From: Palsa-504 sp963795795
Lineage (GTDB): Bacteria > Actinomycetota > Actinomycetes > Streptosporangiales > Streptosporangiaceae
Assembly (NCBI GenBank): GCA_963795795.1
Contig: CAWCJS010000001.1
Location: forward strand, 1-64,000
Direction of reading: 5' to 3'
Length of the DNA: 64,000 nt
Below are positions 55,130 through 63,784 of this stretch, piece after piece (position 1 is the stretch's first letter; each line of letters opens with the position of its first letter). Both the position numbers and the translations under genes were made by a program. A model generated the notes under the pieces. The model searched no databases, was not told the origin of the DNA, and saw nothing but the letters and a program-made list of their open reading frames with translations.

Positions 55130-55632
55130 ACGAGTTCCTCCTGGCATCGTTCCAGCCAGTCGAGGTCCGCCTGCAGGTGCAGGACGGCGCCCTCGATCAG
55201 CAGCCGGGCCGGGGAGTCCGCGTGATCAGCATCGACCTGCAGATCGGTGAGCTTGCGCATGAGGCTCAGGTAGTGCCTGCGCTGAGCGTTCATGAGCGCG
55301 ATCCGGTCCGCCAGCCCCGCCATCGGGGCGAGGATCAGCTTGATGAAGAACTCGTCGCGGATGCGAGGCCCGTCACTTGGCTCTTCGACCCACGCGCGCA
55401 GGGCCTCGCGGCCCGCGGGCGTGAGCTCGTACACGCGCTTGTTCGGCCGGGTGGTCTGTTCCACATCCTGGCTGCAGACCAGGCCATCTTGCTCGAGGCG
55501 TTTCAGCGTGACGTAGATCTGCCCGATGTTCGGCGACGGGTACGCCTGGCCGAACGTCTGCTCCAGAGCCAGCTTCAGCTCGTAGCCGTGGGCCGGCTCC
55601 TTGGCAAGGAGCGCCAACAGGGGCTGCCGCAC
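55126..55632 (-). CDS. PadR-family regulator of the efflux cassette
   Basis: The 168-residue product starts at GTG 55632 behind GGAGGTGA. Its winged helix is LLALLAKEPAHGYELKLALE, IGQIYVTLKRLEQDGLVCSQ, and KRVYELTPAGREALRAWVEE; a helical C-terminal domain follows. It is translationally coupled to the ABC ATPase and probably represses the cassette from a site in the divergent gap, where TGCATAAC occurs at 55685-55692 and again at 55803-55810. Confidence 0.88.
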   Translation of the reverse strand: MRQPLLALLAKEPAHGYELKLALEQTFGQAYPSPNIGQIYVTLKRLEQDGLVCSQDVEQTTRPNKRVYELTPAGREALRAWVEEPSDGPRIRDEFFIKLILAPMAGLADRIALMNAQRRHYLSLMRKLTDLQVDADHADSPARLLIEGAVLHLQADLDWLERCQEELV

Positions 55633-55781
55633 GATCCCGTCACCTCCATCGGGCCTGGAACCGGCCCGCGCTCAGATTACGCTTTGCATAACAACTATGT
55701 AAGGCCCCGCGAACGGGGATTCGTCCCGCCGGGCGCCGAACCGGGGCGCCGGAAACATACCCGACTCGTTACGTGATCAGG

Positions 55782-55810
55782 TTGACATATAGATAACGGG
55801 CGTGCATAAC
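55782..55810 (+). promoter_or_regulatory. Promoter of the first sugar-binding protein gene
   Basis: TTGACA (55782-55787), a 17-base spacer and CATAAC (55805-55810) make a good sigma-70-type promoter about 40 bases before the start codon. The -10 part lies in TGCATAAC, which also occurs near the PadR start at 55685. Confidence 0.65.
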
Positions 55811-55849
55811 ATGCATTCACTAATCTAACAGACGTTGGTGGTGACCCGC

Positions 55850-57145
55850 ATGCGGCGTGCGATGCCTCGTTTGGTGGTCATCGCCGCAGGTCTCCTCCTG
55901 ATCGCGGGGACCGCGGGGTGCACGTCGGGTGGTGCCTCGCCGGCGGGGTCGGCTCCGTCCACCAACGGCATCGGCCCCATCACCTTCGCCATCGGCCGGG
56001 ATGACTCGGGCTGGCTGACGGGTGTGATCGCCCGGTGGAACAAGGCGTACCCCAGCCAGAAGGTCACCCCGCTCCTCCTGCCCGAGGCCGCCAACGACCA
56101 GCTGGCCCAGCTGGTCGCGAACCTGCAGGCCAAGAGCGACGAATACGACGTCATCGACATGGACGTCATCTGGACCGCGGAGTTCGCCTCGAACGGCTGG
56201 ATCATCCCGCTGCCGCCGGGCCAGTTCCCCGAGCTGAGGGACTTCCTCAAGCCGGCCGTCGACACCGCGATGTACCAGGGCCGCCTGTACGCCGTGCCCG
56301 ACTACAGCAACGCGGATATCCTGTACTACCGGAAGGACATCCTGGCCAAGGCGGGTAAGAAGCCGCCGGCGACCTGGGCTCAGCTCGCCGAGCTGGCCAA
56401 GACCGTGGCGCCGAAGTACGGGCTGTACGGGTACGCCGGCACGTTCGCCCCGTACGAGGGGCTCACCGTTGACTTCGCCGCGGCCGTGCAGTCGGCCGGA
56501 GGGACGATCCTCTCCACCGACGGCTCCAAGGTCACCGTGGACTCACCCGCGGCGCTGCGCGGGCTTGAGTTCCTGGTGAACGGGGTCCAGCAGGGCTGGA
56601 TCCCGAAGGTCGCCCTTTCCTATGAGGAGGAGTCGGCCCAGGCCGCGTTCGAGGCAGGCAAGTTCCTATTCCTCGACAACTGGCCCGACGTCTACGCCGC
56701 CCTGTCCGTACCCGGCCCGAGCAACAAGGTGTTCGGGAAGTTCGGCGTCGAGGAACTGCCGGGTCCGGACGGCACGGGTTCCAGCGCGCTCGGCGGTGCC
56801 AACCTCGCGATCAGCGCCTACTCCCAGCACCAGCGGACGGCGCTGAACTTCATCAAGTACATGACCGACCTCGCCAACGAGAAGGAGATGTTCGAGCAGG
56901 GATCGTTCCCTCCGGTCTGGACCCAGCTCTACACGGACCAGAGCCTGGTCCGCAGCTATCGCTACCTGCCCGTGCTGGAGCAGGCCATCAACTCGGCCCA
57001 GCCCCGCCCGGCGATCACCAACTACGACCAAGCCAGCCTGGCCATCTCCAGCGAGGTGTACCAGGCCCTGACCCAGCAGAAGCAACCACAAGCGGCCCTC
57101 GCGGAGATGGCTGGGCAGCTGACCCAGATCATCAGCGACGGCTGA
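55850..57145 (+). CDS. Extracellular solute-binding protein family 1, trehalose/maltose type
   Basis: ATG 55850 follows GGTGGTGA and is preferred over the TTG at 55835. The 431-residue lipoprotein has the signal LVVIAAGLLLIAGTAGCTSGG, then the binding domain: YDVIDMDVIWTAEFASNGWI, LYAVPDYSNADILYYRKDIL, KFLFLDNWPDVYAALSVPG and LGGANLAISAYSQHQRTALN. This is typical of LpqY/MalE-like sugar receptors. It is followed by a hairpin (57162-57190) and a second binding protein gene. Confidence 0.88.
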   Translation: MRRAMPRLVVIAAGLLLIAGTAGCTSGGASPAGSAPSTNGIGPITFAIGRDDSGWLTGVIARWNKAYPSQKVTPLLLPEAANDQLAQLVANLQAKSDEYDVIDMDVIWTAEFASNGWIIPLPPGQFPELRDFLKPAVDTAMYQGRLYAVPDYSNADILYYRKDILAKAGKKPPATWAQLAELAKTVAPKYGLYGYAGTFAPYEGLTVDFAAAVQSAGGTILSTDGSKVTVDSPAALRGLEFLVNGVQQGWIPKVALSYEEESAQAAFEAGKFLFLDNWPDVYAALSVPGPSNKVFGKFGVEELPGPDGTGSSALGGANLAISAYSQHQRTALNFIKYMTDLANEKEMFEQGSFPPVWTQLYTDQSLVRSYRYLPVLEQAINSAQPRPAITNYDQASLAISSEVYQALTQQKQPQAALAEMAGQLTQIISDG

Positions 57146-57161
57146 ACCGATAACCCTCGCA

Positions 57162-57190
57162 GGGCTGGCCGTACGGGGGTCGGCCAGCCC
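57162..57190 (+). terminator. Hairpin between the two binding-protein genes
   Basis: GGGCTGGCC (57162-57170) and GGCCAGCCC (57182-57190) are perfect 9-bp arms around an 11-base loop. There is no T tract. It may partially terminate after the first binding protein or stabilise its mRNA, as known for malE-like genes. Confidence 0.55.
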
Positions 57191-57256
57191 CGCTCCCCAC
57201 TACTCCGTCACAGATCAGAACTACACAAGGTGCCCAAGACTAGGAAGGAGTCCTCG

Positions 57257-58558
57257 ATGGGTTCCACTAAGAGAGTCAGCAAGGGCAGATCCGTGCGCTG
57301 GCGGGCCGGTGCCATCGCGGTGGCCGCGAGCCTCGCGGCGCTGACCGCCGCCTGCAGCAGCAGCTCGAGCTCGAGCAGCTCGGTTCCGGCCAGTACCAGT
57401 CAGACGATCACGTTCGCCGAGTCCGGGCTCGGCTCCGAGGGTATGCAGACCCAAAAGGCGATCACGGCCTTCGAGGCCGCTAACCCGAACATCAAGGTGA
57501 ACATCCAGGTCCTGTCGTCGGACTCGACGACGTACCTGTCCCAGCTCGAGCACGACTTCATCGCGGGCTCGTCGACGCCGGACGTGTTCGAGTCCGACGT
57601 GACCTACCCGGCGAAGTTCGCCCAGGCCGGCTGGGTGCTGAACCTATCCTCACTCAACCCGAACATGGCCCAGTTCTTCCCGCACGAGGTCGCGGCGGGT
57701 ACCTTCAACTCGGCGCCCTACGCGGTCCCGTGGTTCGACAACCCCGAGGGCCTGTTCTACCGGACCGACCTGATCAAGACCCCGCCGACCAGCCCGGCGC
57801 AGGTGGTGAGCGACGCGCAGGCGGCGATGAAGGCCGACAAGTCGCTCAAGGAAGGCATCGCGTTCGAGGCGAACAAGTACGAGGGCGCGATCACCGCGTT
57901 CCTCACCGTCGACTCGGCGTTCGGCGGGACGCTGGACCCGAACAACATCAACACGCCAGGCAACGTCGCGGCGCTGAACTGGCTGCACGCGGCCATCTAC
58001 CAGTACCATATCGCCCCCACCGCGGTAACCGGCTGGGAAGAGGGCCAGGTCGAGCAGGAGTTCGTGTCCGGGTACACGCCGTTCGCGATCAACTACCCGT
58101 TCGTGGAGTCGCTGGCGACCGCGGCACCGGTAAAGGGCAACGTCGGTTACATCCCGTTCCCCGCGGGCCCCGGTGGCACGCCGGGCTCCGCCCTCGGCGG
58201 CGAGATGCTGGCCATCAACGCCAAGACCGCACACGCGGCCGCGGCGTGGAAGCTGATCGAGTACCTGACGAGCGTCCCGGTGGAGATCGCCCGGGCCATC
58301 GCGACCGGTGACCCGCCCTCGCTGCCCAGTGCCTACACCTCCCAGCTGCTCTCCGCGGCACCGTACTTCGCCGCGGTCAAGACGCTGAACACCTACTCGG
58401 CGCCCCGTCCGGTGACGCCGAATTACCTGACCGTCTCCGCGGACATCCAGACGATCTTCTCCTCGGTGTTCGCGAACTCGGCTTCTAACGCGGCGTCCTC
58501 GGCGCTGGCGTCGGGCGCCGCGACGGTCAAAACGGCCGCGAATTCGACCCCGGCCTAG
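57257..58558 (+). CDS. Second extracellular sugar-binding lipoprotein
   Basis: ATG 57257 follows AGGAAGGAG. The 433-residue product has a basic signal start, hydrophobic core AGAIAVAASLAALTAACSS with the lipobox Cys, a Ser linker and the binding domain: ITFAESGLGSEGMQTQKAIT, ASSTPDVFE-like GSSTPDVFESDVTYPAKFAQ, YAVPWFDNPEGLFYRTDLIK and LGGEMLAINAKTAHAAAAWK. Its sequence is only distantly like the first binding protein, so the two may recognise different sugars for the same permease pair. Confidence 0.88.
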   Translation: MGSTKRVSKGRSVRWRAGAIAVAASLAALTAACSSSSSSSSSVPASTSQTITFAESGLGSEGMQTQKAITAFEAANPNIKVNIQVLSSDSTTYLSQLEHDFIAGSSTPDVFESDVTYPAKFAQAGWVLNLSSLNPNMAQFFPHEVAAGTFNSAPYAVPWFDNPEGLFYRTDLIKTPPTSPAQVVSDAQAAMKADKSLKEGIAFEANKYEGAITAFLTVDSAFGGTLDPNNINTPGNVAALNWLHAAIYQYHIAPTAVTGWEEGQVEQEFVSGYTPFAINYPFVESLATAAPVKGNVGYIPFPAGPGGTPGSALGGEMLAINAKTAHAAAAWKLIEYLTSVPVEIARAIATGDPPSLPSAYTSQLLSAAPYFAAVKTLNTYSAPRPVTPNYLTVSADIQTIFSSVFANSASNAASSALASGAATVKTAANSTPA

Positions 58559-58578
58559 CGGCGAAGGCAATTGAGCCG

Positions 58579-59541
58579 ATGGCTGCAGAAGTTGAGAAGG
58601 TAACGGAAGGGCGGCCCGCACGCGCGGGCCGCCCGGCCGCGCACAGCAGCGCGCGGGAACGAGCCGACCGCCGGCTGGGGTACTCCATGGTCACGCCGGT
58701 CATCGTGCTGCTCCTCGCGATCACCGCGTTCCCGCTGCTCTACAATCTGTGGAACGCGTTCCACTTCGACAACTTGTCCTACGGCGGCCTGCCGCACAAG
58801 TGGGTCGGGTTCTCGAACTTCAGCACGCTGTTCCACGCGTCGTCCGGCTGGGTGTCGGCGCTGGAGCGGACGCTGGTGTTCACCGTGGTGACGATCGTGT
58901 TCGACATCGTGGTGGCGCTGGCCATGGCGCTGATGATGAACCGCACCTTCCGCGGCCGCGGCTTCCTGCGCGCCGCGATCCTGGTCCCGTGGGCGGTGCC
59001 GACGGTGGTCTCCGCGACGCTGTGGAAGACGATGTTCGACCCGCGGGCCGGCTTCGTCGACTACTTCCTGGGCGCCTTCCACCCCGCCTGGGCCAGCCTC
59101 TCCTGGCTGGGCGCCAGTGTGGGGCGGTCCTGGGTCGCGATCTTCATCGCCGACTCGTGGAAGAACATCCCGTTCGTCGCGATCATCCTGCTGGCCGGGC
59201 TTCAAGTTATCCCGAACGAGGTTTACGAGGCGGCCAAGATGGACGGGGCGACCTGGTGGCAGTCGTTCCGCCGGATCACGCTGCCGATGCTCAAGCCGGT
59301 GATCTCGGTGGCGCTGATCTTCCGCACCCTGCAGGCGCTGCTGGTCTTCGACGTGATCTACATCATGACGGGCGGCGGCCCGGGCAGTTCCACCGAGACC
59401 CTGTCGTTCCTGAACTACCAGACGTTCATCGTCAATACCGACTTCGGAGTGGGCGGCGCGATGTCCATCTTGCTCGTCATCATCGCCCTGATCGTGTCCG
59501 CCATCTACGTCCGGGCGTTGCGACCGGACGCAACAACATGA
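58579..59541 (+). CDS. Sugar ABC transporter permease (MalF/SugA type)
   Basis: The 320-residue membrane protein has six predicted helices after a cytoplasmic N-terminal stretch: TPVIVLLLAITAFPLLYNLW, IVFDIVVALAMALMMNRTF, VPWAVPTVVSATLWKTMF, and the EAA coupling motif EVYEAAKMDGATWWQSFRRI. It starts 20 bases after the second binding protein and is followed 13 bases later by its partner permease. It must use the UgpC-type ATPase encoded on the other strand or another copy elsewhere. Confidence 0.93.
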   Translation: MAAEVEKVTEGRPARAGRPAAHSSARERADRRLGYSMVTPVIVLLLAITAFPLLYNLWNAFHFDNLSYGGLPHKWVGFSNFSTLFHASSGWVSALERTLVFTVVTIVFDIVVALAMALMMNRTFRGRGFLRAAILVPWAVPTVVSATLWKTMFDPRAGFVDYFLGAFHPAWASLSWLGASVGRSWVAIFIADSWKNIPFVAIILLAGLQVIPNEVYEAAKMDGATWWQSFRRITLPMLKPVISVALIFRTLQALLVFDVIYIMTGGGPGSSTETLSFLNYQTFIVNTDFGVGGAMSILLVIIALIVSAIYVRALRPDATT

Positions 59542-59554
59542 GGAGGGTGACCGC

Positions 59555-60457
59555 ATGACCGCCGCCGTCGCGGAGGCGGGCGCCGCGCCCGCCGTACTCA
59601 AGTACAAGCGCCGGGTCACCCCCGGGAAGATCATCAGGGAGACGCTGTTCTACATCGCGGTCGTGATCGTGGTGCTGATCGCGTTGTTCCCGTTCTACTG
59701 GATCCTGCGCACCGCGCTGGAGTCCAACAGCCAGGTCGCCGCCGGGGTGGGCGGCAAGAACGGCATCATCCCCGGGCACCTGTCCGGTCAGGCGTTCGTG
59801 AACGTGTTCACCCAGCAGAAATTCCTGACCCCGCTGGTGAACAGCATCATCGTCGCGCTGGCCACCACCGTGGTCACGATCATCGTCGCGTCCAGCGCCG
59901 GCTACGCGCTGGCCCGCCTGAACATCCGTGGGGCGGGCGCGGTCCTCTCGTTCATCCTGCTGGCCGGGTTCTTCCCCGTGCTGGCCATGATCGGGCCGAT
60001 TTTCCTGATCCTCAAGTCCATCGGCGCGCTGGACAGCATCTACCCGCTGATCGTCGTCTACCTGGTCTACACCCTGCCCATCTCCACCTGGCTGCTGAAG
60101 AACTTCTTCGAGCAGATACCCAAGGATCTCGAGGACGCCGCGCTCACCGACGGCGCCACCCGGCTGCAGACCCTGCGCAAGGTGGTCATCCCCGTCGCAG
60201 TCCCCGGCGTGTTCACCGCCGCGATCCTGGCCTTCATCCTGGCCTGGAACGACTTCGCGTTCGCGGTCTCGTTCCTGTCCAGCCAATCTCACTTCACCGC
60301 CCCCCTGGCCATCACCACGTTCGGCCAGAGTGGGTACCAGACCTTCTACAACCTGATCGACTCGGCGGTGGTCATCGTCTCGATTCCCATCGCCCTGCTG
60401 GTCCTGTTCGCCCAGCGCCGCATCGTCTCCGGCCTGACCGCGGGTTCGTTCCGCTGA
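59555..60457 (+). CDS. Sugar ABC transporter permease (MalG/SugB type)
   Basis: The 300-residue partner permease has six helices (LFYIAVVIVVLIALFPFYWI, LVNSIIVALATTVVTIIVAS, GAGAVLSFILLAGFFPVLAM) and the EAA motif PKDLEDAALTDGATRLQTLR. AGGAGG stands before ATG 59555. It is the last gene of the operon; a strong hairpin follows at 60528-60553. Confidence 0.93.
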   Translation: MTAAVAEAGAAPAVLKYKRRVTPGKIIRETLFYIAVVIVVLIALFPFYWILRTALESNSQVAAGVGGKNGIIPGHLSGQAFVNVFTQQKFLTPLVNSIIVALATTVVTIIVASSAGYALARLNIRGAGAVLSFILLAGFFPVLAMIGPIFLILKSIGALDSIYPLIVVYLVYTLPISTWLLKNFFEQIPKDLEDAALTDGATRLQTLRKVVIPVAVPGVFTAAILAFILAWNDFAFAVSFLSSQSHFTAPLAITTFGQSGYQTFYNLIDSAVVIVSIPIALLVLFAQRRIVSGLTAGSFR

Positions 60458-60527
60458 CGGTCCGGGCCGCCGATCACCTCACCCCACCCATCCACCACCT
60501 CACCTCACCCCACTCATCCACCTGGCG

Positions 60528-60553
60528 AGCGCGGCGGGATTTCCCGCCGCGCT
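60528..60553 (+). terminator. Strong hairpin after the sugar permease operon
   Basis: AGCGCGGCGGGA (60528-60539) and TCCCGCCGCGCT (60542-60553) are perfect 12-bp arms with a 2-base loop. No T run follows, which is normal in actinomycetes. Confidence 0.75.
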
Positions 60554-60602
60554 GGCCGGAAGCCGACTACTCGGCACACCGGGTTGCGAGTACCTTTCCT
60601 GT

Positions 60603-61511
60603 ATGACGACCATGAGCGCGCCGTTCGGGCAAATGATCACCGCCATGGTGACCCCAATGACCCCCGACGGGGGAGTGGACTATGACGGGGCCGCGCGCCT
60701 CGCCGACTACCTGGTCACCGATATGCGCAACGACGGGCTGGTGATCAACGGCACCACCGGCGAGGCGCCGACCACCACCGACGCGGAGAAGGATCGCCTG
60801 CTCCGGGTGGTGCTCGAGGCGGTGGGCACGCGCGCCAGGGTGGTCGCCGGGGTCGGCACCAACATCACCGCGCACACCATCGAACTCGCCCGTTCCGCCG
60901 AACGCGCGGGGGTGCACGGCCTGCTCGTGGTGACTCCCTATTACAACAAGCCCCCGCAGCCCGCCCTCGAGGCGCACTTCAGCGCGGTCGCGGACGCGAC
61001 CGGCCTGCCGGTGCTTATCTACGACATCCCCGGCCGCACCGGCGCGGCGGTGGCCACGGACACCCTGGTCCGGCTGGCCGCCCATCCCCGGATCGTCGGC
61101 GTCAAGGACGCCAAGGACGACCCCGCCGCCGCCTCGCAGGTCATGGCCAGGACGGACCTGGTCTACTACTGCGGCACGGACATGCTGAACCTGCCCTGGC
61201 TCTCCCTCGGCGCCGTCGGGTTCGTCAGCGTCGTCGGCCACGTCGCGGGGGACCGGCTGCACGAGATGATCGAAGCGTTCGGCGCCGGTGACGTCGGGGC
61301 CGCCCGGCAGATCCACTACGAGCTGCTCCCGGTGTACACCGGGCTGTTCCGCAACCAGGGCGCGGTCATGACCAAGGCCGCCCTGGAGATGCTCGGCCAG
61401 CCCGGCGGCGCCGTGCGCGGCCCCCTGCTCGCCGCCACCGAGGCCGAACGCCACCAGCTGGCGCTGGACCTGGTGGCCGGCGGGGTCAAGCTGCCGGGGA
61501 CGCCCGCGTGA
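60603..61511 (+). CDS. dapA: 4-hydroxy-tetrahydrodipicolinate synthase
   Basis: The 302-residue TIM-barrel aldolase condenses pyruvate with aspartate semialdehyde in lysine and diaminopimelate synthesis. The start is ATG 60603, or ATG 60612. Visible motifs are GTTGEAPTTTDAEKDRLL, VTPYYNKPPQ, DIPGRTGAAV with catalytic Tyr140, and Schiff-base Lys168 in IVGVKDAKDD. Spacing agrees with the E. coli enzyme. Its stop overlaps the RNase J start (GTGA), an arrangement common in actinomycetes. Confidence 0.95.
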   Translation: MTTMSAPFGQMITAMVTPMTPDGGVDYDGAARLADYLVTDMRNDGLVINGTTGEAPTTTDAEKDRLLRVVLEAVGTRARVVAGVGTNITAHTIELARSAERAGVHGLLVVTPYYNKPPQPALEAHFSAVADATGLPVLIYDIPGRTGAAVATDTLVRLAAHPRIVGVKDAKDDPAAASQVMARTDLVYYCGTDMLNLPWLSLGAVGFVSVVGHVAGDRLHEMIEAFGAGDVGAARQIHYELLPVYTGLFRNQGAVMTKAALEMLGQPGGAVRGPLLAATEAERHQLALDLVAGGVKLPGTPA

Positions 61512-63193
61512 GCTACCCGCACCCCGATCTCCCCGAGCCTCCCGCGCTTCCCTCCGACGGCCTGCGCATCATCGCGCTCGGCGGGCTCGGCGAGATCGGC
61601 CGGAACATGACGGTCTTCGAGTACCGCGGGCGCCTGCTCATCGTGGACTGCGGGGTCCTTTTCCCCGATCCCGACCAGCCCGGCGTGGACCTGATCCTGC
61701 CCGACTTCACCTACCTGCACGACAAGCTCGACCGGGTCGAGGCGGTGGTGCTCACCCACGCGCACGAGGACCACATCGGCGCGGTCCCGTATCTGCTCAG
61801 GGAGCGCCAGGACCTCCCGCTGGTGGGCTCGAGGCTGACCCTGGCCCTGGTGCGCAGCAAGCTGACCGAACACCGGATAGATCCCGTTGCGCTCGAGGTG
61901 GTGGAGGGGGATCACCACCCGTTCGGGCCGTTCGACTGCGAGTTCTTCGCCGTAAACCACTCGATCCCCGACGCGCTTGCCGTGGCCATCCGCACCGACG
62001 CGGGCCTCGTGCTGCACACCGGTGACTTCAAGATGGACCAGCTCCCGCTGGACGGCAGGCTCACCGACCTGGCCGGCTTCGCCAGGCTCGGCACCGAGGG
62101 CGTCGACCTGCTGATGTCCGACTCGACCAACGCCGAGGTCCCCGGCTTCGTGACCTCCGAGCGCGACATCGCGCCGGTGCTCGACGAGATCTTTAACAGC
62201 ACCGCGCAGCGCATCATCGTCGCCTGCTTCGCCTCGCACGTGCACCGGGTCCAGCAGGTCCTTAACGCCGCGGTCAAGCACCGCAGGAAGGTCGCGTTCG
62301 TCGGCCGGTCCATGGTCAGGAACATGGGCGTCGCGCGCGAACTCGGCTACCTGCGCGTACCCGGCGGGCTCCTGGTCGACCTGCGGGAGGCCGAGGAGAT
62401 GCCGCCCGGGAACGTGGTGCTGATCTCGACGGGCTCGCAGGGCGAGCCGATGTCGGCGCTGACCCGGATGGCCGGGCGCGACCACCCGATCAGGATCGCG
62501 GCCGGTGATACCGTCATCCTCGCGTCGTCGCTCATCCCGGGCAACGAGACCGCCGTGTACCGGGTGATCAACGGGCTGACCCGGCTCGGTGCGCGGGTCG
62601 TGCACAAGGGTTCGGACCTGGTGCACGTGTCGGGGCACGCGCCGTCCGGCGAGCTGCTCTACGTGCTGAACCTGGTCCGGCCGCGCAACTTCGTGCCGGT
62701 GCACGGCGAGTGGCGGCACCTGCGGGCGCACGCCCGGCTGGCGTCGCTGGCCGGGGTGCCGGACGGCAACATCGTGATCGCCGAGGACGGCGTGGTCGTG
62801 GACCTGGTGGACGGGCAGGCCTCGGTGACCGGCGCCGTCCCGTGCGGCTACCTCTACGTCGACGGGCTCACCGTCGGCGAGGTGACCGAGGCCCAGCTGA
62901 AGGACCGGCGCATCCTCGGCGAGGAAGGCTTCGTCTCCGTCATCATCGTGGTCGACGCCAGCTCGGGGAAGATGGTGGCCGGCCCCGAGATCCACGCCCG
63001 CGGCGCGGGCATCGACGAGGTGGCGTTCGGCGAGGTGCTACCGAAGATCGAAGAGGCGCTGGCCCTGGCCGCCGCCGACGGCATCAGCGACGCGCACCAG
63101 ATCAGCCAGCTCGCCCGCCGCATCGTCGGCAAGTGGGTCAGCGACAATTACCGCCGGCGCCCCATGATCATCCCCGTCGTCATCCAGACTTAA
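61508..63193 (+). CDS. rnj: Ribonuclease J
   Basis: The 561-residue metallo-beta-lactamase-fold RNase has both 5' exonuclease and endonuclease roles in mRNA decay and rRNA maturation. The metal motif is LTHAHEDHIGAVPYL (His84, His86, Asp88, His89), with NHSIPDALAVAI and VLHTGDFKMDQLP providing further ligands. The beta-CASP part has SDSTNAEVPG, VACFASHVHRVQQVLNAA and SGHAPSGELLYVL. It starts at GTG 61508 inside the dapA stop. The 3' end overlaps the convergent ATPase gene by 156 bases. Confidence 0.95.
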   Translation: MSYPHPDLPEPPALPSDGLRIIALGGLGEIGRNMTVFEYRGRLLIVDCGVLFPDPDQPGVDLILPDFTYLHDKLDRVEAVVLTHAHEDHIGAVPYLLRERQDLPLVGSRLTLALVRSKLTEHRIDPVALEVVEGDHHPFGPFDCEFFAVNHSIPDALAVAIRTDAGLVLHTGDFKMDQLPLDGRLTDLAGFARLGTEGVDLLMSDSTNAEVPGFVTSERDIAPVLDEIFNSTAQRIIVACFASHVHRVQQVLNAAVKHRRKVAFVGRSMVRNMGVARELGYLRVPGGLLVDLREAEEMPPGNVVLISTGSQGEPMSALTRMAGRDHPIRIAAGDTVILASSLIPGNETAVYRVINGLTRLGARVVHKGSDLVHVSGHAPSGELLYVLNLVRPRNFVPVHGEWRHLRAHARLASLAGVPDGNIVIAEDGVVVDLVDGQASVTGAVPCGYLYVDGLTVGEVTEAQLKDRRILGEEGFVSVIIVVDASSGKMVAGPEIHARGAGIDEVAFGEVLPKIEEALALAAADGISDAHQISQLARRIVGKWVSDNYRRRPMIIPVVIQT

Positions 63194-63769
63194 GGCCCCC
63201 ACGATATCCAGGATGCAGTAAACGACCTTTCCGCCGCCCGGGGGAAAGAAATACGACCAGTCCCGGGCCAGCGCGTCCACCAGCATGAGGCCCCGGCCGT
63301 TCTCCGCTTCCAGGTCGGGGTCAGATAGCACCGGCGGACTGGCGTCGGTATCGAAAACCTCGATGAGCAAGCCCTCGAGGAAATGTCGCAGTGACAGCGA
63401 TATCAACCCCGCGCTCGCGCGCTCGGAATACCGGAGCGGGCGGGTAGGATCGCCGGAGAAACGCACGGCGTTAGTGACGAGTTCCGAGACGAGCAATTCA
63501 GCGGCGTCCGCGGTGCTCTCGGGCATTTCCCGGCAGGAATCCAGGAACCTGCGGGTATACCGGCGTGCCCAGAACGGCGAACTGGGCAATGCCCCCAAAG
63601 CGAGCATTCCCGCATTCACGGGCTGGGACTGGCCTGGCCGCGCGGGCAGCCACGCCGACCCATTCGCGGGTCCGACCGCTGACCGGACATCTGGGCGCAT
63701 CGGCACTACCTCGCCCCGGTCCTGGTAGGGCACTTGTGCTACGGGCTTGAGGTCTCTCACGCCGACCAT
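63038..63769 (-). CDS. Anti-sigma-factor-like ATP-binding protein (HATPase)
   Basis: GTG or ATG starts exist at 63784 and 63769; conserved sequence begins later. The 243-residue product has the GHKL ATPase domain: LLVSELVTNAVRFSGDPTRP (N box), LIEVFDTDASPPVLSDPD (G1) and ENGRGLMLVDALARDW (G2), as in RsbW/SpoIIAB-type regulators of actinomycetes. The domain ends about 63200, so the last 50 residues, antisense to rnj, are probably a frame tail. It may regulate a partner transcription factor; none is seen in the window. Confidence 0.8.
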   Translation of the reverse strand: MVGVRDLKPVAQVPYQDRGEVVPMRPDVRSAVGPANGSAWLPARPGQSQPVNAGMLALGALPSSPFWARRYTRRFLDSCREMPESTADAAELLVSELVTNAVRFSGDPTRPLRYSERASAGLISLSLRHFLEGLLIEVFDTDASPPVLSDPDLEAENGRGLMLVDALARDWSYFFPPGGGKVVYCILDIVGALSLDDDGDDHGAPAVIVADPLADDAAGELADLVRVADAVGGGQGQRLFDLR

Positions 63770-63784
63770 CATTCCCACTGTCAA

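Noticed and set aside
61316..62995. 559-residue minus-strand frame over dapA and rnj
   Set aside because: It covers two conserved housekeeping genes and has shadow-type composition without motifs.
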